Part shown: in pieces, positions 24,662-33,812 of the stretch
Layout: the number at the start of each line of letters is the position of its first letter
Numbering within the stretch: the stretch's first letter is position 1
DNA from: Pseudomonadota bacterium
GTDB lineage: Bacteria > Myxococcota_A > Polyangia > Polyangiales > Polyangiaceae
DNA length: 64,000 nucleotides
Assembly: GCA_023398955.1 (NCBI GenBank)
Contig: JAEWRL010000177.1
Span: 62,001 to 126,000 of the forward strand
Direction of reading: 5' to 3'
Notes under the pieces: generated by a model
Database searches by the model: none
Seen by the model: the letters and a program-made list of their open reading frames with translations, nothing else
Told to the model about the DNA's origin: nothing
Translations under genes and position numbers: made by a program

Positions 24662-27193
24662 ATGCAGCGTACTCTGCGCCGTTTGCTCGCTGCGGGACCC
24701 AACGTGCTGTTGGTTCTTGGGTTTGCTGCTGCTGTGCTGTTCGGAGAGCGGGGGTGTGCGCGCGGTACGGGTGATCCCACTTGGCCCGTCGCTGGCGATG
24801 GTGTCTCCATCACCCGTTACGTCACTACCGGGGGGCGTCACGGCGCACCAGGAGACTGGATCCTTGCCTCGAAGCGAATTGAGGTGATGATCGCGGACGA
24901 CGTTGGGAGCATGGGAGCTCACCCACGGGACGGCACGGTGCTCGCGGTGAAGCCGGGGTCCGGGGAGGCGGGACCTCTCCGGGCGCTGGGCAACATGGTC
25001 TGGGTTGGAGGACGAGAGTACGAGCTCGAGACGCAGACGGTTGCACCCGACACGACGCAGCGCGCTCCCCGCCTCGCGATTCAACAACGGGTTGTGGGCC
25101 TCCCCCTCGTGTTGACGACGCTCCTCACCTTGGGAAGGGAGGACCCCTGGTTCGAACTGGTGACTTCGGTCGAGAATCGTGGGCGGACGCCGATTCGCGG
25201 GGTTGCCTTGGGCGACCGCTTGGCGTGGCCCGGTGCCGCTACGTTTGCGCCCCGCGTCGGGTTTGCGGAAGAACCACTCACAGCGAGTGTCCGTTGGATG
25301 GCTCGCCTTGGTCATCGCTATGCGTACGCGCTGGCCTATCCTGACGGGCCCTTCGAGGTGACGTTCGAGTTCGACCGGGTGGGTCCGACGCAACAGACCG
25401 CGATGGTGCGCCCCATGACCCTTGGTCCCGGCGCTCGCTTCGAGCACCGCCGCATCTTGATGGCGGTTCGTGGCGGGATGGCAGAAGTTGCCGAGCTCGC
25501 GTGGCCTGCGGTGTCACGCCCCATAGGATACGTCGAGGGGCAGCTCCAGCCGCCCCCTTCGTGGGCGCTCGTACGCGCTCTCCACGCCGACGGACAACCC
25601 GTCCTCGAGGTGTCCGCGGACGCCTCTGGACGTTACTCATTGCCATTGCCCGAGGGGACCTATCGCTTGGTGCTCGAATGCCCTGGCGGTATTGATGAGC
25701 AGTCAGTGGACGTCGACCCCACGGGGCCGCCCGTCCGTGGGCTCCTGATTCCCCCCGCTCCGGGGCGCTTACGTTTCAGCGCCGTGGACGATGGGGGGCG
25801 CGCCCTGCCAGTGCGATGGCTCATTCGTGGCGTTCCGCCCACGCCAAGCCCCGACTTTGGCCCAGACGAACGCATAGATGGCGCGAAGAACGCCGTCTAT
25901 ACCGCGAACGGATCGGGCGAAGTGGAGCTGGCTCCGGGTACGTATCGTGTCTTGGCAACCCATGGGCCGGAGTGGTCTGTGGCAGAGCAGGATGTCACGA
26001 TTGCCGTGGATGTCGGACGCGCGGTGCGGGCTCAGCTAGTGCGTCAAGTGTTGACTCCGGGCTGGATATCAGCGGACTTTCACGTCCACGCAGCTCCGAG
26101 TCCGGACTCGAGCGTGGCACTCGAGGACCGCGTGACCGCGCTGATTGCCGAGGGCGTGGAGTTCGCGGCTGCCACGGATCACAACCACACGACCGACTAC
26201 GGTCCGACCATCGTGAGCCTTGGTGCCGTGAAGGACCTGGTCGCGGTGCCAGGTATCGAAGTAACCACCAAGGATTGGGGACATTTCAATGCCTATCCTT
26301 ATCCCGTGGATGCTGGAGTTCCGCCCTACGAGAGCTTGACTGCCTCCGGAATCTTCGCCGGAATCAGGCAGCGGGCGCCAGATGCCGTCGTACAGGTGAA
26401 CCACCCGAACATGAAGCACATCGGCTACTTCATCCACGGCGATCTCGACGTTCCGCATGGAGTCTACCGGCGTCCGGGCTTCGACCTTGGCTTCGATGCG
26501 CTGGAGGTGGTCAATGGCTTCGAGCTGGATGAGCCTGGGGTCCTCGCCCAGAACTTGGCGGATTGGTTTGGGCTCTTGAATCGTGGTTTCCGGTTCACGG
26601 CGGTCGGTAATTCGGACTCCCACCGCCTCGTATATCAGTGGGCGGGCTATCCCAGGACGTATGTTCGCGTGTCCACGGATGAGGCGGGCACGGTGGATGC
26701 AGCCGAGGTCATAGCCAGCCTACGCGCCGGGCATGCGATCATCTCCGCCGGGCCTTTCGTCTCCGTCCTCGTCGACGGCGTAGCGGGCCCCGGCGACCTC
26801 GTGACGACTCAAGCGGACGGCCCAGTGCTGGAGGTGAGCGTACGTGCCGCGGATTGGGTTGACGTCACCCGCGCGGAGGTCTGGGTGAACGGCGAGGTGG
26901 TGGCGCAGAGACGCGCGCCGGGCATCGCCAGGCGCCCCGTGCGCCTCGAATGGCAGCTGCCGCTCGCGCTCGAGCGGGATTCGTGGGTGGTCGTGGTGGT
27001 TCGCGGCGAGAAGCGACTGGACCGCGTGCTTCCTGGCATCGCCGCGGCTCCACTCGCCATCACCAACCCCATCTACGTCGATGTGGATGGGGATGGGGAG
27101 TGCCGACCGCTGCACGAGATCCCATTACGACTGGAAGACCGGCCTGATAATGTTCAGGAGGAGCTGTCGACCTCTCCACTGACAGGGGACTGA
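24662..27193 (+). CDS. PHP-domain metallohydrolase with N-terminal sandwich domains (CehA/McbA-like)
   Basis: An 843-residue protein. An N-terminal hydrophobic segment (about 13-31) acts as a signal or anchor. The first 300 residues are beta-rich and resemble a carbohydrate-binding or galactose-mutarotase-like sandwich; about 300-460 contains carboxypeptidase-regulatory-like modules (SADASGRYSLPLPEGTYRLV). The PHP domain then carries its metal ligands in ADFHVHAAPSPDSS, AATDHNHTTDYG, VNHPNMKH and GNSDSH. This layout is that of the CehA/McbA family, which includes carbamate and phosphate-ester hydrolases; the actual substrate is unknown. Its last 40 nt overlap the convergent thioesterase gene. 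Confidence 0.83.
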   Translation: MQRTLRRLLAAGPNVLLVLGFAAAVLFGERGCARGTGDPTWPVAGDGVSITRYVTTGGRHGAPGDWILASKRIEVMIADDVGSMGAHPRDGTVLAVKPGSGEAGPLRALGNMVWVGGREYELETQTVAPDTTQRAPRLAIQQRVVGLPLVLTTLLTLGREDPWFELVTSVENRGRTPIRGVALGDRLAWPGAATFAPRVGFAEEPLTASVRWMARLGHRYAYALAYPDGPFEVTFEFDRVGPTQQTAMVRPMTLGPGARFEHRRILMAVRGGMAEVAELAWPAVSRPIGYVEGQLQPPPSWALVRALHADGQPVLEVSADASGRYSLPLPEGTYRLVLECPGGIDEQSVDVDPTGPPVRGLLIPPAPGRLRFSAVDDGGRALPVRWLIRGVPPTPSPDFGPDERIDGAKNAVYTANGSGEVELAPGTYRVLATHGPEWSVAEQDVTIAVDVGRAVRAQLVRQVLTPGWISADFHVHAAPSPDSSVALEDRVTALIAEGVEFAAATDHNHTTDYGPTIVSLGAVKDLVAVPGIEVTTKDWGHFNAYPYPVDAGVPPYESLTASGIFAGIRQRAPDAVVQVNHPNMKHIGYFIHGDLDVPHGVYRRPGFDLGFDALEVVNGFELDEPGVLAQNLADWFGLLNRGFRFTAVGNSDSHRLVYQWAGYPRTYVRVSTDEAGTVDAAEVIASLRAGHAIISAGPFVSVLVDGVAGPGDLVTTQADGPVLEVSVRAADWVDVTRAEVWVNGEVVAQRRAPGIARRPVRLEWQLPLALERDSWVVVVVRGEKRLDRVLPGIAAAPLAITNPIYVDVDGDGECRPLHEIPLRLEDRPDNVQEELSTSPLTGD

Positions 27194-27612
27194 GCCGCGG
27201 CCAAACGCAGGAAGCGAACCTGGCCTCGTGCAACGATGGATGAGGAGCGGGAGTTCGTGATGGTCGCCTCCCACAGGGGCGACCGAGTGCTGTTCAATAG
27301 CGGTCGTGCGGCGACCAAGAGCCGATCACCGTGGCCTGCTGAGCCGAGGAAGGACGTGTGGTTCTCGACCCCGACCGCCTTGTAGCCGTCAATCCCGCCC
27401 AGGGTGGCTCCCACGGAGCAGGTGGTCTCCACGAGCGTCGAGTAGACTCCGCCGTGAACCATCCCGTGGATTTGCAGGTGCCGCGACTCGACCTCGAGTT
27501 CGGCTTCGACGAGGCAGCCGGATGCCGAGAGAAACCGCATGCCAACGACGGCATCGTACCCGGTGGGCACAGCAATGAAGCTCTGCAGCGGATCGCAGGA
27601 ACTCGATTCCAT
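27154..27612 (-). CDS. PaaI-type hotdog thioesterase
   Basis: A 152-residue hotdog-fold thioesterase. The family signature is IHGMVHGGVYSTLVETTCSV with the HGG motif and catalytic acidic residue, followed by GVENHTSFLGSAGHGDRLLV and a final strand SIVARGQVRFLRL. ATG 27612 is used; the frame extends to 27690, where it would overlap prfC. It overlaps the end of the PHP-domain gene by 40 nt on the opposite strand and diverges from prfC 68 bp away. The substrate is probably an aryl- or acyl-CoA. Confidence 0.82.
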   Translation of the reverse strand: MESSSCDPLQSFIAVPTGYDAVVGMRFLSASGCLVEAELEVESRHLQIHGMVHGGVYSTLVETTCSVGATLGGIDGYKAVGVENHTSFLGSAGHGDRLLVAARPLLNSTRSPLWEATITNSRSSSIVARGQVRFLRLAAAQSPVSGEVDSSS

Positions 27613-27680
27613 GAGACGCACTGTATCATCGGACGCCCCGGCTGGCGCACGCTGAACGCATCGGCCATAGTCCGCGCGCC

Positions 27681-29264
27681 ATGTCTTCACTCCCGCAGGC
27701 AGTCGCCCAACGCCGGACGTTCGCCATCATCTCCCACCCGGATGCGGGTAAGACGACGTTGACGGAGAAGCTGCTGCTCTTTGGGGGTGCCATCCAATTG
27801 GCCGGCGCCGTAAAGGCTCGAGGGGAGCAACGGCGAGCCCACTCCGACTGGATGAAGGTCGAACGCGAGCGCGGCATCTCGGTGACGGCCTCGGCGATGA
27901 CTTTCGAGTTCGACGGCAAGATCTTCAACCTGCTCGATACGCCCGGACACCAGGATTTCAGCGAGGACACGTATCGCACGCTGACAGCGGTGGATTCGGC
28001 GGTTATGGTGCTGGATGCGGCCAAGGGCATCGAGACTCAGACACTGAAACTGTTCGAAGTCTGTCGCCTCCGAGATATACCAATCATCACATTCGTCAAT
28101 AAGCTCGACCGGGAAGGCAGAGAGCCCTTCGAGCTATTGGACGAGATCGAACACACCCTCGCGCTCGAGGCGACGCCAGCGAGCTGGCCCATAGGGATGG
28201 GGAAGAGTTTTCTGGGATGTTATGATCTCACGCGAGATTCTCTTCTGCTGGTAGAACGGAAGCAAGGCCGCGAGGCGCAAGGAGAACTCTGCCAAGGCCT
28301 CGGAGACGACAAGCTCGATCGACTGCTCCCCAGCGACGCCGTAGCTCGCTTGCGCGAAGAGGTCGAGATGGCGCGCGGCCTCTGCCCACAGTTCGACCTG
28401 GATGTCTATCGCAAGGGGGGCATGACGCCTGTCTTCTTCGGCAGTGCGCTCAACAACTTCGGAGTCCGCGAGCTACTCCAGGGCTTGGGAGAGCTTGCGC
28501 CCGCACCACGTCCCCAAGTAGCCGCCGAGCGCACGGTGGATCCCGGCGAATCTCCGGTGACTGGTTTCGTGTTCAAGATACAGGCAAATATGGATCCCAA
28601 GCACCGGGACCGCGTCGCCTTCGTCAGACTGTGTTCGGGACACTTTCGGCGCGGCATGAAGCTGGCGCACGTGCGCACGGGGACGGTTCTCACCGTCCAC
28701 AACCCATTGCTCTTTCTTGCTCAGGATCGAGGGCTCGCGGAAGAGGCGTGGGCCGGCGATATCATTGGCCTTCCGAACCATGGCAAGCTGCGTATCGGGG
28801 ACACCTTGACCGAAGGCGAGTCGCTCAGGTTCGTCGGTATTCCCAGCTTTGCTCCAGAGCTTCTACAGCGGGCGCGGGCCACCGATCCGATGCGGACGAA
28901 GCACCTCGGGCGGGCTCTTCAGCAGCTTGCCGAGGAGGGTGCGGCGCGTGTGTTCAAGCCGCAGAGCGGGTCCGAGTGGATCGTAGGTGTCGTGGGAGCG
29001 CTCCAGTTCGACGTCTTGGCCGATCGAATTCGGACGGAGTACAATATCCCCGTCGTCTTCGAGCCGACGTCGCTCTTCACGGCGCGGTGGGTAGAGGGGC
29101 CCCACCGACAGACTGAGGAGTTTGCCACGGCGAATGCAGGTGCCATCGCCGAAGACCACACTGGTGCTCTGGTCTTCCTGGCGCGGAACTCGTGGCACTT
29201 GGATACGACCGCCAAAGACTGGCCCGACCTCACGTTCCTGAAGACAAAGGAACAGACCAGCTAG
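27681..29264 (+). CDS. prfC: Peptide chain release factor 3
   Basis: A 527-residue translational GTPase that recycles RF1/RF2 from the ribosome. The P-loop is SHPDAGKTTLTEKLLLFGGA, switch I contains ERERGISVTASAM, switch II DTPGHQDF, and the base-specificity motif NKLD. The RF3-specific stretches SDWMKVERERG and LGRALQQLAEEGAARVFKPQ are present. Length matches the family (about 525-530). It stands alone; the lipoprotein gene downstream is convergent, 31 bp away. Confidence 0.96.
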   Translation: MSSLPQAVAQRRTFAIISHPDAGKTTLTEKLLLFGGAIQLAGAVKARGEQRRAHSDWMKVERERGISVTASAMTFEFDGKIFNLLDTPGHQDFSEDTYRTLTAVDSAVMVLDAAKGIETQTLKLFEVCRLRDIPIITFVNKLDREGREPFELLDEIEHTLALEATPASWPIGMGKSFLGCYDLTRDSLLLVERKQGREAQGELCQGLGDDKLDRLLPSDAVARLREEVEMARGLCPQFDLDVYRKGGMTPVFFGSALNNFGVRELLQGLGELAPAPRPQVAAERTVDPGESPVTGFVFKIQANMDPKHRDRVAFVRLCSGHFRRGMKLAHVRTGTVLTVHNPLLFLAQDRGLAEEAWAGDIIGLPNHGKLRIGDTLTEGESLRFVGIPSFAPELLQRARATDPMRTKHLGRALQQLAEEGAARVFKPQSGSEWIVGVVGALQFDVLADRIRTEYNIPVVFEPTSLFTARWVEGPHRQTEEFATANAGAIAEDHTGALVFLARNSWHLDTTAKDWPDLTFLKTKEQTS

Positions 29265-29295
29265 AGCAGGGGCCCTGCGCAAGGGACGGCAGCGC

Positions 29296-30072
29296 CTACT
29301 TCAAGCGCTGAGCGAACGAGGGGTCCTTGTCCACGTACCCCGGAGCGAACACGTATTGCTGGGCGTTGTTCGCTTGCGTCACGAGGGCATGCATTCCGGC
29401 GAGGACTCCGCCGGCTATCTCGCAGTGGACGCGCGCTGCTGTCTTTCCGCCGATGGCCGGGATCGTAAGCTGACGAACGACGCGGTTCGGCCCGAGCTCA
29501 TCGCAGGTCACGGGGTCTGGCGACGTGAACTCGAAGCGCGCTAGCTGCGGTTCCTTCTCCCAGTAGCGAACGAAGAACCTCTCAGTGGTGCCTGCCAGGC
29601 CTCGCTCGCGCGTGCAGAACCGTTCCTTCGACCTCTTGAGAGCTTCGTCGTCTTCCCCCTCGCACTGCACGGTTACTGCCGCGCGGTCGGGTGCGGTGCG
29701 GTTCGTGGCGACCCACTGCTTGAACAGGGAGAGTCGCTGCTCCTGCTCCTTCTTCTTCTTCTCTTGTTCGAGTTGCTGCCGCCTGAACTCGGCCTCCTTT
29801 GCAACCAGGTCTTGATCCAGGCGCTGCAAGTCGAGCTCGTCCTCGCAGTGGCTGTAGGCGTATTCGCGCCACTGTGTCACGAGTGTCTTGTCCTGAACGT
29901 CCGCTGCCTTTCGGGCAGTCTCGAGTGCCTGCTGGCACTTCTCCGGGTCCTTGGTGTTGCACCCTCCCAGCGCGAGCGTGAGCCCTGCCACTGCGGCAAA
30001 CCACCGGAGTCCGCGTGCGGTCTGTGCCCATTCGCCCCCCAAACAGCCAGCGTCCAGCCTACTCGGTATCAT
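29296..30072 (-). CDS. Lipoprotein, unknown function
   Basis: A 258-residue protein; ATG 30072 gives a signal with lipobox LALGGC, and the upstream extension to 30129 adds nothing. A short helical region with paired Cys (EKCQQALETARKAAD; YSHCEDELDLQRL) leads into a strongly charged coiled coil (EAEFRRQQLEQEKKKKEQEQ), then a mixed alpha/beta domain with four Cys (VQCEGEDDE, RFCTRERG, VTCDELG, VHCEIAGG). Probably a membrane-anchored periplasmic protein. No family recognised. Confidence 0.7.
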   Translation of the reverse strand: MIPSRLDAGCLGGEWAQTARGLRWFAAVAGLTLALGGCNTKDPEKCQQALETARKAADVQDKTLVTQWREYAYSHCEDELDLQRLDQDLVAKEAEFRRQQLEQEKKKKEQEQRLSLFKQWVATNRTAPDRAAVTVQCEGEDDEALKRSKERFCTRERGLAGTTERFFVRYWEKEPQLARFEFTSPDPVTCDELGPNRVVRQLTIPAIGGKTAARVHCEIAGGVLAGMHALVTQANNAQQYVFAPGYVDKDPSFAQRLK

Positions 30073-30237
30073 GCTTTCAGCAATTACATCGTTGGCGATC
30101 CGCTGGCAATAGACCGGTTCGGCTGTCATCGTTCTCCGCCGACAGCTCCGGATTGGGCGGTGGTCTGAAAGCGTGTGAGCTTGGCCGAATATCGGGCCGG
30201 GATCTCTTGCGCGGTATCCTCTGACTTCCCCGTACTG

Positions 30238-30822
30238 TCACTCGGCGCCGCTGTTCGGCACTTTGGTGAAGCGTGCAGGAGCGGCGGGGCGCAGCTCTTC
30301 ACGTTCCTGTCCCTCGTCCTCCTCACGTGCATCGTCTTCTGGGACGAGCGCCAACGTCCCCACTCCACGCCAGGGGGCGTCTTGGCAGCGAAACGTCAGC
30401 TCGTCGCCCACCCGTCGCACCTGGAAGTGCGTCACTACTCCTGGCTCGCCCGCCACGCCGACGCGGAGGCTGCCCTCGAACTCGTCCAGGACCACGTAGC
30501 GACCGCGGAGCTGTACGGCGCGTCCGCTCGCCGTCACCTCCTGCCCATCAACGGCCACGACTAGCTGTTTCAGCTCTGCCGCCAGCATATCCGCGAGCAT
30601 CGGCTCCAAGGGGAGCTCCGGATGGAACTCCGTAAGAAGCCATTGGCCTTCCAACATCCTCGCCGATGCGTCGAGTCGTGACGCTTCGGCATCACGCGGC
30701 GGCGAACACGCAATGAGCAAGAGGAGGAGCGCCCCAGTCGCCAACGTCCACAGTGCTGATAGCCGCCCGACACGGGACGGTTCTGGAGTCCCGTGTGGAG
30801 CGCCGGTCGTTGAGGCCCCCAT
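30238..30822 (-). CDS. Lipoprotein, unknown function
   Basis: A 194-residue protein if begun at ATG 30822, with a lipobox LLLLLIAC. The ATG at 30900 has a better ribosome binding site (GGAAG, 5 nt away) but would make the n-region about 45 residues; the start is therefore uncertain. The mature part has a helix (DMLAAELKQLVVAVDGQEV) and a lipocalin-like set of strands (GRAVQLRGRYVVLDEFEGSL, VTHFQVRRVGDELTFRCQD), reminiscent of small periplasmic beta-barrels, and ends in an acidic tail. Divergent from the DUF4398 gene. Confidence 0.68.
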   Translation of the reverse strand: MGASTTGAPHGTPEPSRVGRLSALWTLATGALLLLLIACSPPRDAEASRLDASARMLEGQWLLTEFHPELPLEPMLADMLAAELKQLVVAVDGQEVTASGRAVQLRGRYVVLDEFEGSLRVGVAGEPGVVTHFQVRRVGDELTFRCQDAPWRGVGTLALVPEDDAREEDEGQEREELRPAAPARFTKVPNSGAE

Positions 30823-31078
30823 CTGGATTGCCGTAGGCACATTGATCCGCACGCTACTTCGAGGGAGCGGGCGCCGGGCCGGTGCGCGGGGGTTCGGCAT
30901 CGCACTTCCGCGCCAAACGGAGCGGATGTCCCACATGTGGTGAGCGCTGCCCGGGAGCCACTTACTGAAGTGCGGAAAAAGGCGCGAAGTCCGCGTTGAA
31001 GGCGCTTTCGACCGCGAGGTGAAATATGCCGAGTGAAGAGCTACCAGCGGAGCGCGGCTTGTTGTAAACGATCCAGTC

Positions 31079-31438
31079 ATGAGAGTTGCTCTAGGTTCCA
31101 TCATCGTTCTGATGCTGGCTAGCGCGTGCGGGGCTTCTGCTCCCGTTCCAGCTGCTCAGCGAACCGAGACGCTGGCTGCCGTGCGCGCTGCCGAGGAGAT
31201 TGGGGCGCCCAACGTCCCAAAGGCTGCCCTTCACCTGAAGATGGCTCGCGACCAGATCCAGACCGCGGAAGCGTTGATTCGCGACGACGAGAACGAGCAG
31301 GCCACACTCGTGTTGTTGCGTGCGCAAGCCGACGCCGAGCTTGCCCTCGAGCTTGCGAGAGAACAACGGCTCAGGAACGAGGCCGCCGAGGCCAGAACCC
31401 AAATTGAGACGCTGAAGAAGGAAGCACAGGGCGAGTAG
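31079..31438 (+). CDS. DUF4398-family lipoprotein
   Basis: A 119-residue lipoprotein (lipobox LMLASAC). The mature part is a helical bundle typical of DUF4398: AVRAAEEIGAPNVPKAALHL, ALIRDDENEQATLVLLRAQA, then AELALELAREQ and a C-terminal charged helix. It lies 34 bp upstream of an OmpA-family gene whose N-terminal half has the same domain, so the two form an operon of related envelope proteins. DUF4398 proteins often accompany OmpA-type domains and are thought to sit in the periplasm. Confidence 0.83.
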   Translation: MRVALGSIIVLMLASACGASAPVPAAQRTETLAAVRAAEEIGAPNVPKAALHLKMARDQIQTAEALIRDDENEQATLVLLRAQADAELALELAREQRLRNEAAEARTQIETLKKEAQGE

Positions 31439-31472
31439 CCCGTGCCGAGGACGTGAGAGAGGAGCAGCCAAA

Positions 31473-32336
31473 ATGTCGAACACTCTGCGTACAGCTCTCG
31501 GGCTGATGGTCATCGTCGGGGCTACGGGACTCGTTGCTTGTGGTACCCCGAAGCCCTCCAAGGAGCTCGTTGAGGCACGAAGTGCGTACAATGAGGTATC
31601 CAAGAGCAACGCCCAGCAGCTGGTCCCCGACCGCGTGCTGACTGCCAAGCAGGCCCTCGATCGAGCGGAGGCGGCGTTCGAGGAGGATCCGGGGTCATTC
31701 GAGGAACAAAGCCTGGCGTACCTTGCGCACCGAGAGGCCCTGTTGGCAATGACGCTCGCCGGACAGGCGGAAGCTCGGAAGAACGCAGAAGACGCCGAAT
31801 CCGAGTACAAGGAGCTTCAAGACCAATACCGCAAGCTCACGCAAAAAGAGCTGGCGAACGCGCGCCAGGCTCTGGAGGAGAAGGGCTCTGAGCTCGAGCA
31901 GGAGCGCGCTGCGCGTATCGCGACAGAGAAGAAGTATCAGGCGGCCATGAAGAGCCTCGAGGAAATCGCGAAGGTAAAGGAGGAATCGCGCGGCATGGTG
32001 ATCACCCTGAGTGGCGCCGTGCTGTTCGCGAGCGGAAAGTCTGACCTCCTCCCGATTGCAAGGGAGAAGCTCGACAAGGTCGCTGAGGTTCTCCAGGAAC
32101 AGGATCCAGCAAAGACCTTCGTCGTCGAGGGGCACACGGACTCGGTCGGTTCCGAGGAGAACAACCGGCGCCTTTCTCAGGAGCGCGCCGACACTGTTCG
32201 GAGTCATCTGGTGAGCCAAGGGGTACCTGCGAATCAGATTACCGCCGTTGGCAAAGGTGAGAGCACCCCGGTTGCTGACAACAAGACGCCGGAAGGGCGC
32301 GCAAACAACCGCCGTGTCGAGATCGTGGTGAAGTAG
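31473..32336 (+). CDS. DUF4398-OmpA peptidoglycan-binding lipoprotein
   Basis: A 287-residue lipoprotein (lipobox GLVAC), with AGGAG 9 nt before the ATG. Residues about 28-100 are DUF4398-like helices; about 105-165 is a coiled coil (AEDAESEYKELQDQYRKLTQ); about 172-287 is an OmpA domain with VLFASGKSDLLPIAREKLDK, VEGHTDSVGSEENNRRLSQE RADTV (Asp and Arg ligands for diaminopimelate) and GRANNRRVEIVVK. It should tether the outer membrane to peptidoglycan via a flexible coiled-coil spacer. Confidence 0.9.
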   Translation: MSNTLRTALGLMVIVGATGLVACGTPKPSKELVEARSAYNEVSKSNAQQLVPDRVLTAKQALDRAEAAFEEDPGSFEEQSLAYLAHREALLAMTLAGQAEARKNAEDAESEYKELQDQYRKLTQKELANARQALEEKGSELEQERAARIATEKKYQAAMKSLEEIAKVKEESRGMVITLSGAVLFASGKSDLLPIAREKLDKVAEVLQEQDPAKTFVVEGHTDSVGSEENNRRLSQERADTVRSHLVSQGVPANQITAVGKGESTPVADNKTPEGRANNRRVEIVVK

Positions 32337-32570
32337 TAGCCGTCGCTGTCTGCCTTTGGATGAAGTCCGGACCGCGTGGGCGTTTCCAGCGGCCACGCGG
32401 CGCCGCTCCTCGGGGTCCGGATCCTTGCTGACAGGCGTCAGGAAATCACGGGTGGTAGGCTGGCCGGGCTGCCGACGAGGGCGAGTTCGGCGTCGACGCG
32501 TTGCGGATGCTGCGTCATAACGACACCCGCGACGGAGGCTCGTCTTCCCCAGTCTCTCCGGAGAGGTGCA

Positions 32571-33755
32571 GTGTCTAGACGCATCTACATGGATAACGCG
32601 GCCACGAGCTTTCCAAAGCCCGCGGCCGTCTTCGAAGCCATGGCGGACTACGCCAAGCGGCTCGGGGCGAGTCCTGGCCGAGGCGCGTACCAAGAGGCGC
32701 GTGAGGCGGGGCAGCTGTTGGATCGCTGCCGCGAGCGAATCAACCTGCTGATCAATGGCCAGAGCTCGCGTCACGTCATTTTCACTCTGAACACGACGGA
32801 CGCTTTGAACCTGGGCATACGCGGGCTGCTCCAGCCTGGCCATCACGCCATCACCACCTGGCTCGATCACAATTCCGTATTGCGGCCTCTGAACGCGCTG
32901 GCCGCGTCTGGCGTCGAGCAGACGCGCATCCCGTGCGATCCGACCACTGGCCTCGTGGATCCGCGGGAGATTGAACGGGCAATTCAGCCCAACACGCGGC
33001 TCATCGTCACGCTCGCCGGCTCCAACGTGACAGGCACGGTACAGCCGTTTCGAGAGATCGGCCGCGTCGCGAAGGATCACGGCATCCCCTTCTTGCTCGA
33101 TGCGGCACAAGTGCTCGGTCACCTTCCCCTCGACGTGCAGCGAGATGGAATCGACCTGCTGGCCTTCCCCGGGCACAAGGGGCTGCTGGGTCCGCTCGGG
33201 ACGGGGGGACTCTATATTCGCCCGGGAGTCGAGCGGCAGCTGCGGACGGTTCGCGAAGGCGGCACCGGATCGGTGAGCGAACTGGCTATTCAGCCGGATT
33301 TCCTGCCGGACCGCTACGAGGCGGGAAGTCACAACGCCATCGGCATCATCGGGCTCTCAGAAGGGGTTGGGTGGATCTTGGAGCGTGGTGTGGAGAGCAT
33401 CTGGCAGCACGAGCGAAGTCTGACTCGGAGGATGCTGGAGCGGTTGGATGTGGGAATCGACGGTCTGAAGTTGTACGGGCCTCCCACCCTCGACCATCGC
33501 TGTGGAGTATTCTCCATTCGGGTGCGCGGCTACGATTCGCCGCAATCACTGTCGGATGCACTGGAGCAACGCTTCGGCATCCTCTCGCGTCCTGGGATTC
33601 ATTGTGCACCGCTAGCTCACCAAATGCTCAAGACCGATCAGCTCGGCGGCACCACGCGATTGAGCTTCGGGCCATTCATCACGGAGGAGGACGTGGACTT
33701 TGCCGCCCACGCACTCACCCAACTCGCCAGGGCGCGCGGACGTCTGGCGTCCTAG
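32571..33755 (+). CDS. Cysteine-desulfurase-like class V aminotransferase
   Basis: A 394-residue PLP enzyme of the NifS/SufS superfamily (TIGR01977-like). GTG 32571 follows GGAGAGG at 5-7 nt; the frame extends to 32376 without family sequence. Landmarks: YMDNAATSFPKP, NTTDALNLGIRGL, the cofactor-binding His in DHNSVLRPL, LLDAAQVLGHLPLDVQ, the PLP Lys in FPGHKGLLGPLGTGGLYI, and the active-site Cys in GIHCAPLAH. No scaffold or Fe-S assembly genes are adjacent, so its sulfur acceptor or even desulfurase activity is unproven. Confidence 0.87.
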   Translation: MSRRIYMDNAATSFPKPAAVFEAMADYAKRLGASPGRGAYQEAREAGQLLDRCRERINLLINGQSSRHVIFTLNTTDALNLGIRGLLQPGHHAITTWLDHNSVLRPLNALAASGVEQTRIPCDPTTGLVDPREIERAIQPNTRLIVTLAGSNVTGTVQPFREIGRVAKDHGIPFLLDAAQVLGHLPLDVQRDGIDLLAFPGHKGLLGPLGTGGLYIRPGVERQLRTVREGGTGSVSELAIQPDFLPDRYEAGSHNAIGIIGLSEGVGWILERGVESIWQHERSLTRRMLERLDVGIDGLKLYGPPTLDHRCGVFSIRVRGYDSPQSLSDALEQRFGILSRPGIHCAPLAHQMLKTDQLGGTTRLSFGPFITEEDVDFAAHALTQLARARGRLAS

Positions 33756-33812
33756 CGTGCAGCGTTCGGGAGCTCGCCGCGTGTCCGGGGCCCCAGACCA
33801 CCTCGGGACCCC

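Noticed and set aside
31695..33332. 545-codon minus-strand frame opposite ompA and the desulfurase-like gene
   Set aside because: Antisense shadow of two clear genes; Arg-rich and without any family motif.
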